Assembly (NCBI GenBank): GCA_030683195.1 | Contig: JAUXQA010000336.1 | Span: 1 to 50,338 of the forward strand | Reading direction: 5' to 3' | Source of the DNA: Rhodoferax sp. | Lineage (GTDB): Bacteria > Pseudomonadota > Gammaproteobacteria > Burkholderiales > Burkholderiaceae_C | Length of the DNA: 50,338 nt | Shown: positions 41,971-49,842 of the stretch, one piece after another | Numbering within the stretch: the first letter of the stretch is position 1 | Layout of the letters: every line of letters starts with the position of its first letter | Position numbers and translations under genes: made by a program | Notes under the pieces: generated by a model | What the model saw: only the letters and a program-made list of their open reading frames with translations | Told to the model about the DNA's origin: nothing | Database searches by the model: none

Positions 41971-42186
41971 ATGGTCAAAGAAATGGGATTGACCCGCGCG
42001 ATCAAGGCGCTGAAATTGGCCGCTGATTGTGGCGGCGAGCTGGATCGAGCGGAGTACCAGGGGGCACATGACGATTTGGTTATTTTGCGCGACAAGATTG
42101 TTGCTCATGACGCGGCCCTCAACCAGGCAGAGGTCTCACCTACCGGTGATGACTACAACGACATCATGGCCGCAATGTCCTTGTAA
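41971..42186 (+). CDS. Small unknown protein
   Basis: 71 residues, MVKEMGLTRAIKALKLAADC, mostly helical and acidic. ACAGGAGTG lies upstream. It begins one base after the previous stop. No family recognised. Confidence 0.65.
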   Translation: MVKEMGLTRAIKALKLAADCGGELDRAEYQGAHDDLVILRDKIVAHDAALNQAEVSPTGDDYNDIMAAMSL

Positions 42187-42204
42187 TCGTCTCAGAGAGT
42201 CACC

Positions 42205-42243
42205 AACCCGCACGGGCCCTGCTCCACCGGGGCCGGTGCCCGT
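42205..42243 (+). promoter_or_regulatory. Leader hairpin with CAACCC start
   Basis: CCAACCC followed by ACGGGC-loop-GCCCGT (42212-42217 with 42238-42243) and inner CCGG pairing. No hairpin 1 is clear. About 120 bases before ATG 42365. Confidence 0.45.
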
Positions 42244-42364
42244 CATATCCATAGTCATGAAAACAAATCATGAAACTCGAAGTTCAATTCATGGTCCCAG
42301 TGCCTGATTGCTTCACCAACGACCTGACTGCCTTGATGGCATTCGGGACATAGAGGAAATTCAA

Positions 42365-42652
42365 ATGGACAAAGAAATTGTCGGCGCCGATCTACAAAAG
42401 ACTGGCGAATATTTGGTCAAACTGGCCAATGTTGGAAACCTGGATCATGGGCAAAATCCGGCGCGGACCGTGCCTGGTATCCGCAACACAATGGCACCAG
42501 CTAAAACGCTGGCAGAGGCCTCTACGTTGTGCTCGGAATACATCCGGCGCAACGAGCTGGGCGGCGGCAACTGGGCTGGCGGCGAGGTGCTTTTGGATGG
42601 TGTGATTGTGGCCCGCGTGAGTTACAACGGCCGTGTCTGGCTCACTGATTGA
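42365..42652 (+). CDS. Small unknown protein
   Basis: 95 residues from MDKEIVGADLQKTGEYLVKL, ending ELGGGNWAGGEVLLDGVIVA with beta segments. GAGGAAATTC precedes the ATG. No family recognised. Confidence 0.65.
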   Translation: MDKEIVGADLQKTGEYLVKLANVGNLDHGQNPARTVPGIRNTMAPAKTLAEASTLCSEYIRRNELGGGNWAGGEVLLDGVIVARVSYNGRVWLTD

Positions 42653-42715
42653 TGGACTCACCGTCCGCGCAGGTTTTCGGCTGCGTTCAAACAATGGCCG
42701 CGAGGGTCATGACAG

Positions 42716-42916
42716 ATGGCTAAGAAGCGACGCAAAGGCTCTAAGGTTGCGAACTTCCATATTCGTGTTCGACAAATCATGAACGGTATGGGACAAGCCG
42801 GTCCAAAAAGACCCGTATTCATCGTCCAGGGCATGCGCATCATCAAACTGACTCCAGCCGAGTACGATAAGTGGTTGGAGGATGAAGCTCAATCGAATCC
42901 ATGGCCAATAAATTGA
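42716..42916 (+). CDS. Small basic protein
   Basis: 66 residues, MAKKRRKGSKVANFHIRVRQ, then PVFIVQGMRIIKLTPAEYDK. Strongly basic N-terminus suggests nucleic-acid binding. Overlaps the next gene by 16 bases. No family recognised. Confidence 0.6.
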   Translation: MAKKRRKGSKVANFHIRVRQIMNGMGQAGPKRPVFIVQGMRIIKLTPAEYDKWLEDEAQSNPWPIN

Positions 42917-43176
42917 AATTTGTGAACAAACTTTGGCAAAAATTGACGTCATTGTTCCCAGTGCTTAACGGCAACGGACCCACTGACGATGACTTTGATC
43001 AGATGCGCTCCTGGAGCATCAGCGCGCAGTTGGCAGCGGTTCCCTCGGGCTACCTTGAACAAGTTCCACCGGAAGTCGCGGCCCTGATTCGTGCCGCAAA
43101 AGAACTTCATCAAGAGATGGAAAGTGGCGCTGCAGCACGGGATGCACGGTGCGAGCCCTGCCCCGATCTTGGATAG
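42901..43176 (+). CDS. Small unknown protein
   Basis: 91 residues, MANKLKFVNKLWQKLTSLFP, then a helical part with PPEVAALIRAAKELHQEMES. Ends at a plus-strand terminator. No family recognised. Confidence 0.6.
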   Translation: MANKLKFVNKLWQKLTSLFPVLNGNGPTDDDFDQMRSWSISAQLAAVPSGYLEQVPPEVAALIRAAKELHQEMESGAAARDARCEPCPDLG

Positions 43177-43230
43177 ATTTTCAAACAAACTGAAAGCTCG
43201 GTTGATCCCCAAATAACCGAACGGTAGTCA

Positions 43231-43269
43231 AAAAATGGCAACATTCTCCGCAATGTTGCCATTTTTTTT
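43231..43269 (+). terminator. Intrinsic terminator
   Basis: GGCAACATT-CTCCGC-AATGTTGCC hairpin (43237-43260) followed by ATTTTTTTT; AAAAAA before it makes it work in both directions. Confidence 0.92.
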
Positions 43270-43448
43270 GGCTGCTCGCTCCGCATCTTCATTGATTCGG
43301 CTTATGGGGGCGGGCTATCCGACGGTGGGCGTGACCGTGCTTATGCCAACGAGAAATATCCTGAAAATCTCACAATCAAGGCTTGCCAAGTCGAGCTAGT
43401 CGTGTAGTCTGAATTTCTTGAGATACAAACATCGTGAAGGAAGCCACT

Positions 43449-43817
43449 ATGGCCAAAGCAAACTACAAGTGGAAGGTAGAGGATGCCCCAACTGGGCCGA
43501 ACAAGTCGATCCAGTTTCGCGGCTGGCCAAGCGCCATCTACAAGAACCAGCAGCAGGATTTTTGCGGGGGAATCCAGTGCAAAGACGACTACACCCCATT
43601 CCGAGCCAGAACCGGACAGCACGCGCCTTTGCGCGTTCGTATCTGCGACCATTCCGTTCAACCCTTCAAATGGCGCACCCTGGAGGGTGAGCATGGCACA
43701 CTTGATCAGGCAAAGGCGGCCCTTGCTGCGTTCATTGGGAATCACCCCGCCGTGATGCCACTCGAATTTCTCCAGTCAGCGCTCGACGCAGTGTCGCCGG
43801 AAAGCCCATGTCGCTAA
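43449..43817 (+). CDS. Unknown protein
   Basis: 122 residues from MAKANYKWKVEDAPTGPNKS, Trp- and Lys-rich (FRGWPSAIYKNQQQDFCGGI; HSVQPFKWRTLEGEHGTLDQ). ATG 43449 follows GAAGGAAG. Overlaps the next gene by ten bases. No family recognised. Confidence 0.68.
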   Translation: MAKANYKWKVEDAPTGPNKSIQFRGWPSAIYKNQQQDFCGGIQCKDDYTPFRARTGQHAPLRVRICDHSVQPFKWRTLEGEHGTLDQAKAALAAFIGNHPAVMPLEFLQSALDAVSPESPCR

Positions 43818-44434
43818 GTGTCATAACCCTGTTCGATTTGAAGCCGCAGGACCGCGTGATCACCATGACCCAGGCAGCGTATGGACTTCCAAGCCAAGAG
43901 GTCACGTTGTATGTCGAGTGCGCTAATGCGTTGACGGGCGTAGTGTATGCATTGAGTCCCAGTGGTAACCGTCTCACAGTATCGTTTGCGAACATCCTGG
44001 ATGTTGAAATCTGCAGTACACCGGTGACGCTGGTGGTCGCCGATGGTATTTGGGATGCCCACCAGTGCGACCCGGCCTACCGTGGCAGGCCTGTGCGTGC
44101 AATAGCAGCGATGCTTGACGAGCGCGGCAATTTTTCTGGCCTTTGCATACCGAAGTGGCCTGGTAGCAGACCGGGCCACGTATTGCATATCAATGTCAAA
44201 CCAAACTCTGTTGGCGTTTCAGAAGCAGACATTCTTGGCGCCTTGCCGACGAATCGGGTGCACCGATTCCATGATCCCGACCTTGACCGTAATCGCACGA
44301 AAAGAATGGCGTGTAACCGGATCAAGGGGTTCATTGAGGCGTCACTGAGCACAGGTATGCACAGCCGATTGCCCGTCGATCCGAGTTTAAAAGCGAAAGG
44401 TGGCATGCTGCTTTCGCGGTCATGCATGTTGTAA
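43808..44434 (+). CDS. Unknown protein
   Basis: 208 residues from MSLSVITLFDLKPQDRVITM. A beta-rich first half (EVTLYVECANALTGVVYALS) and a basic C-terminal part (RFHDPDLDRNRTKRMACNRI). Coupled to the preceding gene by overlap. Ends 20 bases before a dispersed repeat. No family recognised. Confidence 0.68.
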   Translation: MSLSVITLFDLKPQDRVITMTQAAYGLPSQEVTLYVECANALTGVVYALSPSGNRLTVSFANILDVEICSTPVTLVVADGIWDAHQCDPAYRGRPVRAIAAMLDERGNFSGLCIPKWPGSRPGHVLHINVKPNSVGVSEADILGALPTNRVHRFHDPDLDRNRTKRMACNRIKGFIEASLSTGMHSRLPVDPSLKAKGGMLLSRSCML

Positions 44435-44452
44435 ACAGTACGGACAGCCAGA

Positions 44453-44513
44453 TAGATCGTTTTTCAAAACGGCCGGTGAGCAGGCCACTTTGAAAACCCC
44501 GCACAAGGCGGAA
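44453..44513 (-). repeat. Dispersed repeat, copy 1 (with terminator)
   Basis: About 85-90 percent identical by eye to 45221-45283. It contains TTTTCAAAAC and TTTGAAAAC arms, GGCC-loop-GGCC inside and, at 44499-44511, CCGC/GCGG, which on the minus strand is followed by GGTTTTC and acts as a terminator for the lipoprotein gene. Confidence 0.75.
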
Positions 44514-44539
44514 TTCGAGTTTTACTTCGATCAGGAAAA

Positions 44540-44893
44540 CTATTCAGACACAGTCCAGCCATCGCTGCCTTTGACAAAGCGCATTGGTGCGATCCCTTTA
44601 TTGGTGCTGCCCATCTGTGCTATCTCCATTTCAACATCGCACTTGTATGCCTTCTCGCCATCTCCTTTGCAGCCGATTAATTTCACGCTTTTGACCTCAG
44701 GTATAAAACTCTTCATGATTTCTGATCCTTTGTTACCGCCCAATAGCGCCATTGCTGATGTTGCGGTAGCCGTCATTTTCTTGTCAATCGCTGACTTGAT
44801 GTCTACTTCAGTTGGAGCACCCCCGCAAGCCGAAAGAACAAACATGGCCCCAGTTATGAAAAAAATTCGAAGTGGTTTGGCAGTGGAAAGCAC
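44540..44893 (-). CDS. Small lipoprotein
   Basis: 117 residues from GTG 44893, with GGGAG eight bases upstream. A signal sequence RIFFITGAMFVLSACGG has lipobox LSAC with Cys23, so it should be lipid-anchored. Mature part: EVDIKSAIDKKMTATATSAM, and KLIGCKGDGEKAYKCDVEME with two Cys that may form a disulphide. No family recognised. Downstream lies repeat copy 1. Confidence 0.78.
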   Translation of the reverse strand: MLSTAKPLRIFFITGAMFVLSACGGAPTEVDIKSAIDKKMTATATSAMALLGGNKGSEIMKSFIPEVKSVKLIGCKGDGEKAYKCDVEMEIAQMGSTNKGIAPMRFVKGSDGWTVSE

Positions 44894-45220
44894 TAGTTAC
44901 TCCCTTGATTTGATGATTTAAGTTATGCGTTTGGAAACTCAACCCAAAAACAATTGACTCGCTGAGCGTAAGAACTCGTGCCAGTTAGAAAGATGCAAGA
45001 CGGAAACTCTTTACACCAATGTGTCTGGCATTAGCGCCTCAACGGATTTTAAGTTTCGTTATTGATGTCTTGTTCTCGGCATCGCCGCGTATTCTGGCAC
45101 ATCAAATCGTTGCTCGGTCGTTCGATTGAAGCAACAACCTAGATGGTTGTAACTTGAGCAAAAGAATCACTCACAGGCGGTGAGTTGGTGGCTATTCAAA
45201 TTCAAGCCGCGATATCCAAG

Positions 45221-45283
45221 TAGATCGGTTTTCAAAATGGCCGGTGATCAGGCCACTTTGAAAACCCCGCCTTAGGCGGAGGT
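45221..45283 (-). repeat. Dispersed repeat, copy 2 (with terminator)
   Basis: GTTTTCAAA-loop-TTTGAAAAC outer arms, GGCC/GGCC inner arms, then CCGCC-TAA-GGCGG (45267-45279) followed on the minus strand by GGTTTTC, ending the GHKL gene transcript. The remaining spacer 44894-45220 has no gene. Confidence 0.78.
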
Positions 45284-45356
45284 TTGGGTTAGTTCATAGA
45301 ACTGGTGTCAGCTTCACAAAACAAGGCGCCGGCAATCCAGCGTACTTTGTCTTGTT

Positions 45357-47588
45357 TCAGCTTTGCACACTTTGGGTGTGATGAGCATGGGCATCGCGTA
45401 CACGGGTCCATTTTTGCGGATGATCCAGTACTTCCCATTGCTCGATGCTCAGGCCATGCCATTTGCATGTATCGGCAATTACTGTTTGCACAACTTCTTC
45501 AATCGCTTCTTCACGCGTGTTGAAAAAACCGATGTAATTGTGATTTGTGGCCTCAAAGTTGGGCTGGGTTTCACCGGGGAGTAAAACCAGTGTTCCTTGC
45601 CCTTCCTGCCCGCGCAGGTGGTACCCGGCCGCATGGATGAGTGACAAGGCACTGTCGCCTATGACCAGCGCGCCTGGCTTGACGGTACGAGCAAAGGCGT
45701 GCTTGAGCCGCTCGGCCAGATCATTCATTTCTCCCTCGGAGTTTCCCAGGTTACCGGCGAAGGCTTCCCAGAATTCGGGCGCTTCCAGATTGATCGCATC
45801 AAAGCGGCACTTCGATGGTTTGCCCGAAAAGTCGTTCCAGTCACGAACCCGGCGCACAAGGCACAAGTGGAGTTCCTGATTCGGCGTAGGGTGAAAGTGC
45901 GTATCCGACAGTGCCGCGCTGACCAAGGTCGAGAGCGATTGGCCACGCAACCCGCCCATCAGGGATGACCAGTATTCGATAGTCGTCGATTCAATTTCGT
46001 CTGAATGGTTGCCGTGTTCGTCACGGAAGTCGTCAAATGCACAACATGCATGATCCGGTGATGAGTCATTTGCTGTGAAATAGCAAATCATGCTGGTTAA
46101 GCCCTGATATGCCTCGATTTCATCAGCATCAATTGGCTCAGCTGGGACGACCAGCCAATCATTGATGAGGTCATGCTCGATTCGGAAGGCCGCATTCACG
46201 GCTGACGTGATCACGATGGTGACGGAGTCCACCAGCGTGACATCACAGCTTTCGCAGTTCACATACACAGGAACACTGTTCTGCACGCCGTGCGGGGTTA
46301 CCTGGACTCTGAAGTCGAGCGTGTTGGGCAAGCATTGGAACGCCCAATGGTTTTCGTGTAGGTGACCCATATCGAGCGCTGCAATGCTTTCGCGTTGCAT
46401 CACCTTCAATAGCGTTGCCGCCCATTGCCCATCGTTGGTATCGGAGGGTGCCGACTGCCATGCCTTGAATTCTCCGTTCATCAGTTCGGTGCGACTGACC
46501 AGACCCGCGTCTGTTCCAATCTGTTCCCATGTCTCCGATGCGTCGTAGCTCACGTACGTGAGACATGAAAAAGCAGCTCTTGGCAGGTACGGAATGTCAT
46601 TCAGAAGCCGTTCATTTCCAAAGATGATCGCCGAGCGATAGTATTTGCCCACAAAGTCTTGTGGACTCAGTTGCTGCTTCTGCTCAACAAGAAACTGCAG
46701 CATGACTCGCTTCATTTCTTCGTAGACAAGCTGAAGTTGTTCGCCCGAGTTCTGCAAATTGGCACGGTCTGGCATCAATGCAATGAATCGTTCCGAATCC
46801 AGATGAACAATGTTGTCACCCACGTTGCTCTGGCTTTCGATTGGAAGACCTTGAAGAAAAAAGCGCGTGGAACAGTAGCCGGCGGTGATTGCGCGCTCGG
46901 GAGCGAAATGTATGCCCTGAATGCTGACATATCCAACGCTGGTTGCCTGTCCTTGCAGGTTGCTGCGCGCGTAGGGTTGATCCAGCGCCACACCATTGAG
47001 AATGATGGGAATATCGAATCCCTTGGCACGCTGCTCAATGGCGTCATCGAGTTTCCATTTTGATACCGATTGCTGCGACTGCGGGCTCCACGCTGGGCTT
47101 GTTTCCATCAACTTGTCTTTCAAGCCGTTCAGTACTATCCGAGTCCCTTTGGTTACGGGATCAGGATCCAGAGCTTCATGAATTTCGCGCTTGCAAACAA
47201 TGTCCTTCAAGCAGGCCGTGAACATTTTTCCGTTTGAGCGAATGGTGACAGCGTCGCATGCATAGAAGAGGCTGAAAAAGCCCATCCCAAATGGCTTGTC
47301 CGAGAGTTGAATCTGTTCATCTTCCCAGCCACTGGTGGCCAGCTTGATGAGATCCTGAAAGTCAGAAATGCCGCAGCCGTCATCGATCACCTCAAGGCGG
47401 CGGTTTTCGATGTTGGTTTCGAACACGGCACTGGTGGCGCCAGCGCGCCGGGCATTCTGCATAACCTCGCCAATGACGGAGTAGGACGTGGAGAACCAGT
47501 GACCCATGGTTTCGAACAGTTTGCGCTCATTGATGGACGCGCGAATGGTCTTGATGGCTGGGGTAGCCGTAGTAAGAGTTGTTGTCAT
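45357..47588 (-). CDS. GHKL-type ATPase protein
   Basis: 743 residues. The N-terminal Bergerat ATP-binding fold has the N-box EVMQNARRAGA (41-51), G1 DDGCGI (69-74) and G2 GMGFFS (101-106). The long C-terminal part (FERLKHAFARTVK-like helix near LAERLKHAFARTVKPGALVI) is unrecognised. GHKL proteins include Hsp90, MutL, MORC and gyrase; stand-alone versions occur in defence and mobile-element loci. ATG 47588 lies after the leader; the frame upstream runs through the leader and the heptamer repeats and is not used. It could be a conformational switch, but no substrate is evident. Confidence 0.85.
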   Translation of the reverse strand: MTTTLTTATPAIKTIRASINERKLFETMGHWFSTSYSVIGEVMQNARRAGATSAVFETNIENRRLEVIDDGCGISDFQDLIKLATSGWEDEQIQLSDKPFGMGFFSLFYACDAVTIRSNGKMFTACLKDIVCKREIHEALDPDPVTKGTRIVLNGLKDKLMETSPAWSPQSQQSVSKWKLDDAIEQRAKGFDIPIILNGVALDQPYARSNLQGQATSVGYVSIQGIHFAPERAITAGYCSTRFFLQGLPIESQSNVGDNIVHLDSERFIALMPDRANLQNSGEQLQLVYEEMKRVMLQFLVEQKQQLSPQDFVGKYYRSAIIFGNERLLNDIPYLPRAAFSCLTYVSYDASETWEQIGTDAGLVSRTELMNGEFKAWQSAPSDTNDGQWAATLLKVMQRESIAALDMGHLHENHWAFQCLPNTLDFRVQVTPHGVQNSVPVYVNCESCDVTLVDSVTIVITSAVNAAFRIEHDLINDWLVVPAEPIDADEIEAYQGLTSMICYFTANDSSPDHACCAFDDFRDEHGNHSDEIESTTIEYWSSLMGGLRGQSLSTLVSAALSDTHFHPTPNQELHLCLVRRVRDWNDFSGKPSKCRFDAINLEAPEFWEAFAGNLGNSEGEMNDLAERLKHAFARTVKPGALVIGDSALSLIHAAGYHLRGQEGQGTLVLLPGETQPNFEATNHNYIGFFNTREEAIEEVVQTVIADTCKWHGLSIEQWEVLDHPQKWTRVRDAHAHHTQSVQS

Positions 47589-47628
47589 TGAGTGAACCTT
47601 CATTTGAGAATGAATGTCCAGGCACCCT

Positions 47629-47684
47629 CCCCTGCCGGGAAAGAATGTCCGGACTAGGGATTGGTTTATTGCTGGTGCGCCAGC
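47629..47684 (-). promoter_or_regulatory. Two-hairpin leader with promoter
   Basis: Hairpin 1 GCTGG-CGCA-CCAGC (47671-47684), identical to 32152-32165. Linker AATAAACCAAT. Hairpin 2 CCCT..CCGG-loop-CCGG..GGGG (47629-47659). Extended -10 TGCTATACT with TATACT at 47712-47717, 28 bases upstream. Confidence 0.88.
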
Positions 47685-47741
47685 TCGATTGCACAAAGTG
47701 CGAATGAAACCAGTATAGCAAGTGCGCTGATTGGTATAGCA

Positions 47742-47776
47742 TTTCGCCATTCGCCATTCGCCATTCGCCATTCGCC
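47742..47776. repeat. Tandem heptamer ATTCGCC, five units
   Basis: The first unit is TTTCGCC, then four perfect ATTCGCC units. It lies 25 bases upstream of the -10 box of the GHKL gene leader. It could vary in number by slippage and alter promoter strength, or be a protein array. Confidence 0.85.
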
Positions 47777-47850
47777 AAACATCCACTTTCGCTGTGCACC
47801 GAAACAGTGTGATAAAGTTTCCATCACTTTCTGCATCTGCGGATGTGCGA

Positions 47851-47900
47851 GCTAGCGTTAACTAGCAAGATTTATTAACCCGAACGGGCCTCAGTGCCCG
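47851..47900 (+). promoter_or_regulatory. Two-hairpin leader, plus strand
   Basis: Hairpin 1 GCTAG-CGTTAA-CTAGC (47851-47866). Linker AAGATTTATTAA. Hairpin 2 CCC..CGGGC-CTCAGT-GCCCG (47879-47900). A TAAAGT box lies at 47813-47818. Confidence 0.8.
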
Positions 47901-47938
47901 CAAGGCACGGTGCTCGTTCGAAAACGAAGGAACGACGT

Positions 47939-48238
47939 ATGCCTATTCTCGACAACATGCCGGTCTGCTTACAGCGACTCTCGCTGCAAACAAAAGATCA
48001 ATTGCAAACTACCCTGGCCAATGATGAAGCATCAAGTGATGAAGAACTCATGTCCTTTTTTTGCGACGAATGCGCCATCCCCCAGGACGCTGCAGAAGCA
48101 GCGATCAAGTACCGTCCCCAATTCTTTGTGGACCCGTTTTTTGACCTTTTTGGATTATTCGATAGCCCGCCACCCGCACCGGGTGCTGTTGTCCTCGGGG
48201 CGGTACTTGCCCAAAAGTTGAAAGGCAACGGGGAATGA
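47939..48238 (+). CDS. Small unknown protein
   Basis: 99 residues from MPILDNMPVCLQRLSLQTKD. Acidic helical first part, then FFVDPFFDLFGLFDSPPPAP and a hydrophobic end. ATG 47939 is preceded by GAAGGAACG. Coupled to the next gene (ATGA). No family recognised. Confidence 0.68.
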   Translation: MPILDNMPVCLQRLSLQTKDQLQTTLANDEASSDEELMSFFCDECAIPQDAAEAAIKYRPQFFVDPFFDLFGLFDSPPPAPGAVVLGAVLAQKLKGNGE

Positions 48239-48510
48239 ACCAGCCAACTTCAGAGTTAGATAGGCTATTTATCGGGATCTATCCCTGTGGGATCGTCTAC
48301 GCTGACCGCCTACGTGATGAACATGGAGACTACGCGCGTTTGGCGTTTCTGGATTTCGAAACTCTGTCACTGGACATCAAGGCAGGCTGTCCAACAGAGT
48401 TGCAGAAAAGAATCAAGGCTGATGCGGCGATTATTCAGTCGAAGCGAGGCGAGCAGTTTCAGGTCAGCAGCTCTAATCAAACTGTGACTCTTGGCGGTGT
48501 AAAACACTAA
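48235..48510 (+). CDS. Small unknown protein
   Basis: 91 residues, MNQPTSELDRLFIGIYPCGI, then VYADRLRDEHGDYARLAFLD and LSLDIKAGCPTELQKRIKAD. Coupled to the preceding gene by ATGA. The pattern YADRxRDEHGDYxRLAFLxF resembles small ICE/plasmid hypothetical proteins; no function known. Confidence 0.7.
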   Translation: MNQPTSELDRLFIGIYPCGIVYADRLRDEHGDYARLAFLDFETLSLDIKAGCPTELQKRIKADAAIIQSKRGEQFQVSSSNQTVTLGGVKH

Positions 48511-48574
48511 CATCCCCTCGGCAGTCAACGGCCTGATGCAAGTCAGGGCGAGCCTCAATGGCGGACGAAGAAGC

Positions 48575-48624
48575 CGCGCAAGCGTGCATACAACCAACCC
48601 GGACGGGCACCAGTTGCCCTACGG
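48575..48624 (+). promoter_or_regulatory. Two-hairpin leader, plus strand
   Basis: Weak hairpin 1 around CGCGCAAGCGTG (48575-48586). Linker CATACAACCAA. Hairpin 2 CCG..GGGC-loop-GCCC..CGG (48599-48624). ATG 48658 follows after 33 bases. Confidence 0.6.
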
Positions 48625-48657
48625 TGGCGGTGTCCGTCCACATTTGAAGTGTGAAAT

Positions 48658-49626
48658 ATGGAATCTAAACATTGCCAAGGCTTGCCTGTCGGCCAGCTCA
48701 ACGCGAAACTAAGCGAGAATTTGGTTATGAGGGCCGGCATTCCCCACAAGAGTGGCGGGCTTGCGTTTCATGCTTTCGAAGAGAGTTATCCGGTGATGGT
48801 AAGTGCCCAGGCGTTCTGGAACCCGGTTACTGCATCGTTCGTCATCCCCGAAGCCACCGATCTTTTCGAGCTCGATCTGGCATTGGACTCAGCTGGATAT
48901 ACGGCGGTGAAATTGTGGCAATCCAAAGGCCATCAGCCTGGAATGGCCGGCATATTTCCGTGGTGCCATGCCCAGTATGTTGAACTGGCTTGTTCACTAG
49001 GTGTAACTTGGTGGACGCAGCCTGACTTGTGTTGCGAGCCTCAGATTGCCGCCAGTCAAGCGGAGATCGACTACCGGGTCAGGGCAACTGCAACGCTTCT
49101 GGAGGGTACCCTACAAACCGTCTACGCCTGGCAAAATGAACTTTCCAAGACCTGCTCTGCAGCCGTCGTTGCGAACATGATCAGGCCGCCTGTCCCTGTT
49201 TTGCAGGGGTGGAGTTCTTCTGACTATGTCCGCAGCCTGGACCTTCTCATGCAAGTTTGGGAACGCTGGCAGCCTTGGTTGGCCACGCCTGCCCTGATCG
49301 GCGTGGGCTCTGTTTGTCGCAGGACTCTGAACCACCCTACCCATGGGCTGCATGCAATCCTGGCGTCGCTGGAGGGCAATCTGCCTAGCGGCTCCCGGCT
49401 GCACCTGTTTGGTGTGAAAGGTACGTGCCTGACGGATATCAAGTCGATGAAATTTGTCGCAAGCGCTGACTCCATGGCCTACGATTTCGGTGCGCGGATT
49501 AAGGCGCATCGCGGCGGGTTTTCGAACACGATCAAACACCGTGCTTCTGAAATGACGGACTGGATGACCGCCGCGGCGCAGCGAATGAAGCCAGTACTTG
49601 GGAATCAATGCCAGCTTGTGCATTAA
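48658..49626 (+). CDS. DpdA/tRNA-guanine-transglycosylase-like protein
   Basis: 322 residues. The TGT/DpdA-like barrel is marked by WWTQPDLCCEPQIA (118-131), PVLQGW (179-184), GVGSVCRR (215-222), LHLFGVKG (248-255) and ASADSMAYD (268-276), whose Asp is a candidate nucleophile. TGT-type enzymes exchange guanine for 7-deazaguanine; DpdA paralogues do this in DNA and occur in phages and islands. No queuosine-precursor genes lie nearby. A PAPS-reductase-like gene and DNA methyltransferase genes in the same window support a DNA-modification role, but tRNA exchange is not excluded. Confidence 0.8.
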   Translation: MESKHCQGLPVGQLNAKLSENLVMRAGIPHKSGGLAFHAFEESYPVMVSAQAFWNPVTASFVIPEATDLFELDLALDSAGYTAVKLWQSKGHQPGMAGIFPWCHAQYVELACSLGVTWWTQPDLCCEPQIAASQAEIDYRVRATATLLEGTLQTVYAWQNELSKTCSAAVVANMIRPPVPVLQGWSSSDYVRSLDLLMQVWERWQPWLATPALIGVGSVCRRTLNHPTHGLHAILASLEGNLPSGSRLHLFGVKGTCLTDIKSMKFVASADSMAYDFGARIKAHRGGFSNTIKHRASEMTDWMTAAAQRMKPVLGNQCQLVH

Positions 49627-49720
49627 GTCTGTGTAGTGCCTTCCCCGTTGAGCGAGGTGGGCGCTGCCATTGAAGGGCTCACTCCCACTGAGAAGCCCCG
49701 AGGCTAGTTTTCAAACTAGA

Positions 49721-49762
49721 AGCCCTGCGCTGATTCCAACGGATCGGCTCAGGGCTTTTTTT
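49721..49762 (+). terminator. Intrinsic terminator after the DpdA-like gene
   Basis: AGCCCTG/CAGGGCT hairpin with inner GC..GAT/GATC..GC pairing, then TTTTTTT. A small palindrome CTAGTTT-TC-AAACTAG (49703-49720) sits just before it. Confidence 0.88.
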
Positions 49763-49842
49763 GCCTGTCATTTACCTTAAAATTCGGGGATCAGGCCACA
49801 TTGGCATGTGCGAGCTGCCGCAAGCAGCATTGTTGAACTTAC

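Noticed and set aside
44453..45283. Repeat copies as the ends of an intact IS
   Set aside because: They are in the same orientation and enclose only a lipoprotein gene, with no transposase between them.
47742..47776. CRISPR-like or iteron array
   Set aside because: The unit is seven bases with no spacers, far too short for CRISPR; no replication initiator is nearby to support iterons.
47589..47786. N-terminal extension of the GHKL protein
   Set aside because: It would translate the promoter, leader and heptamer repeats (MANGEWRMA-like repeats); the start at 47588 gives a natural N-terminus.
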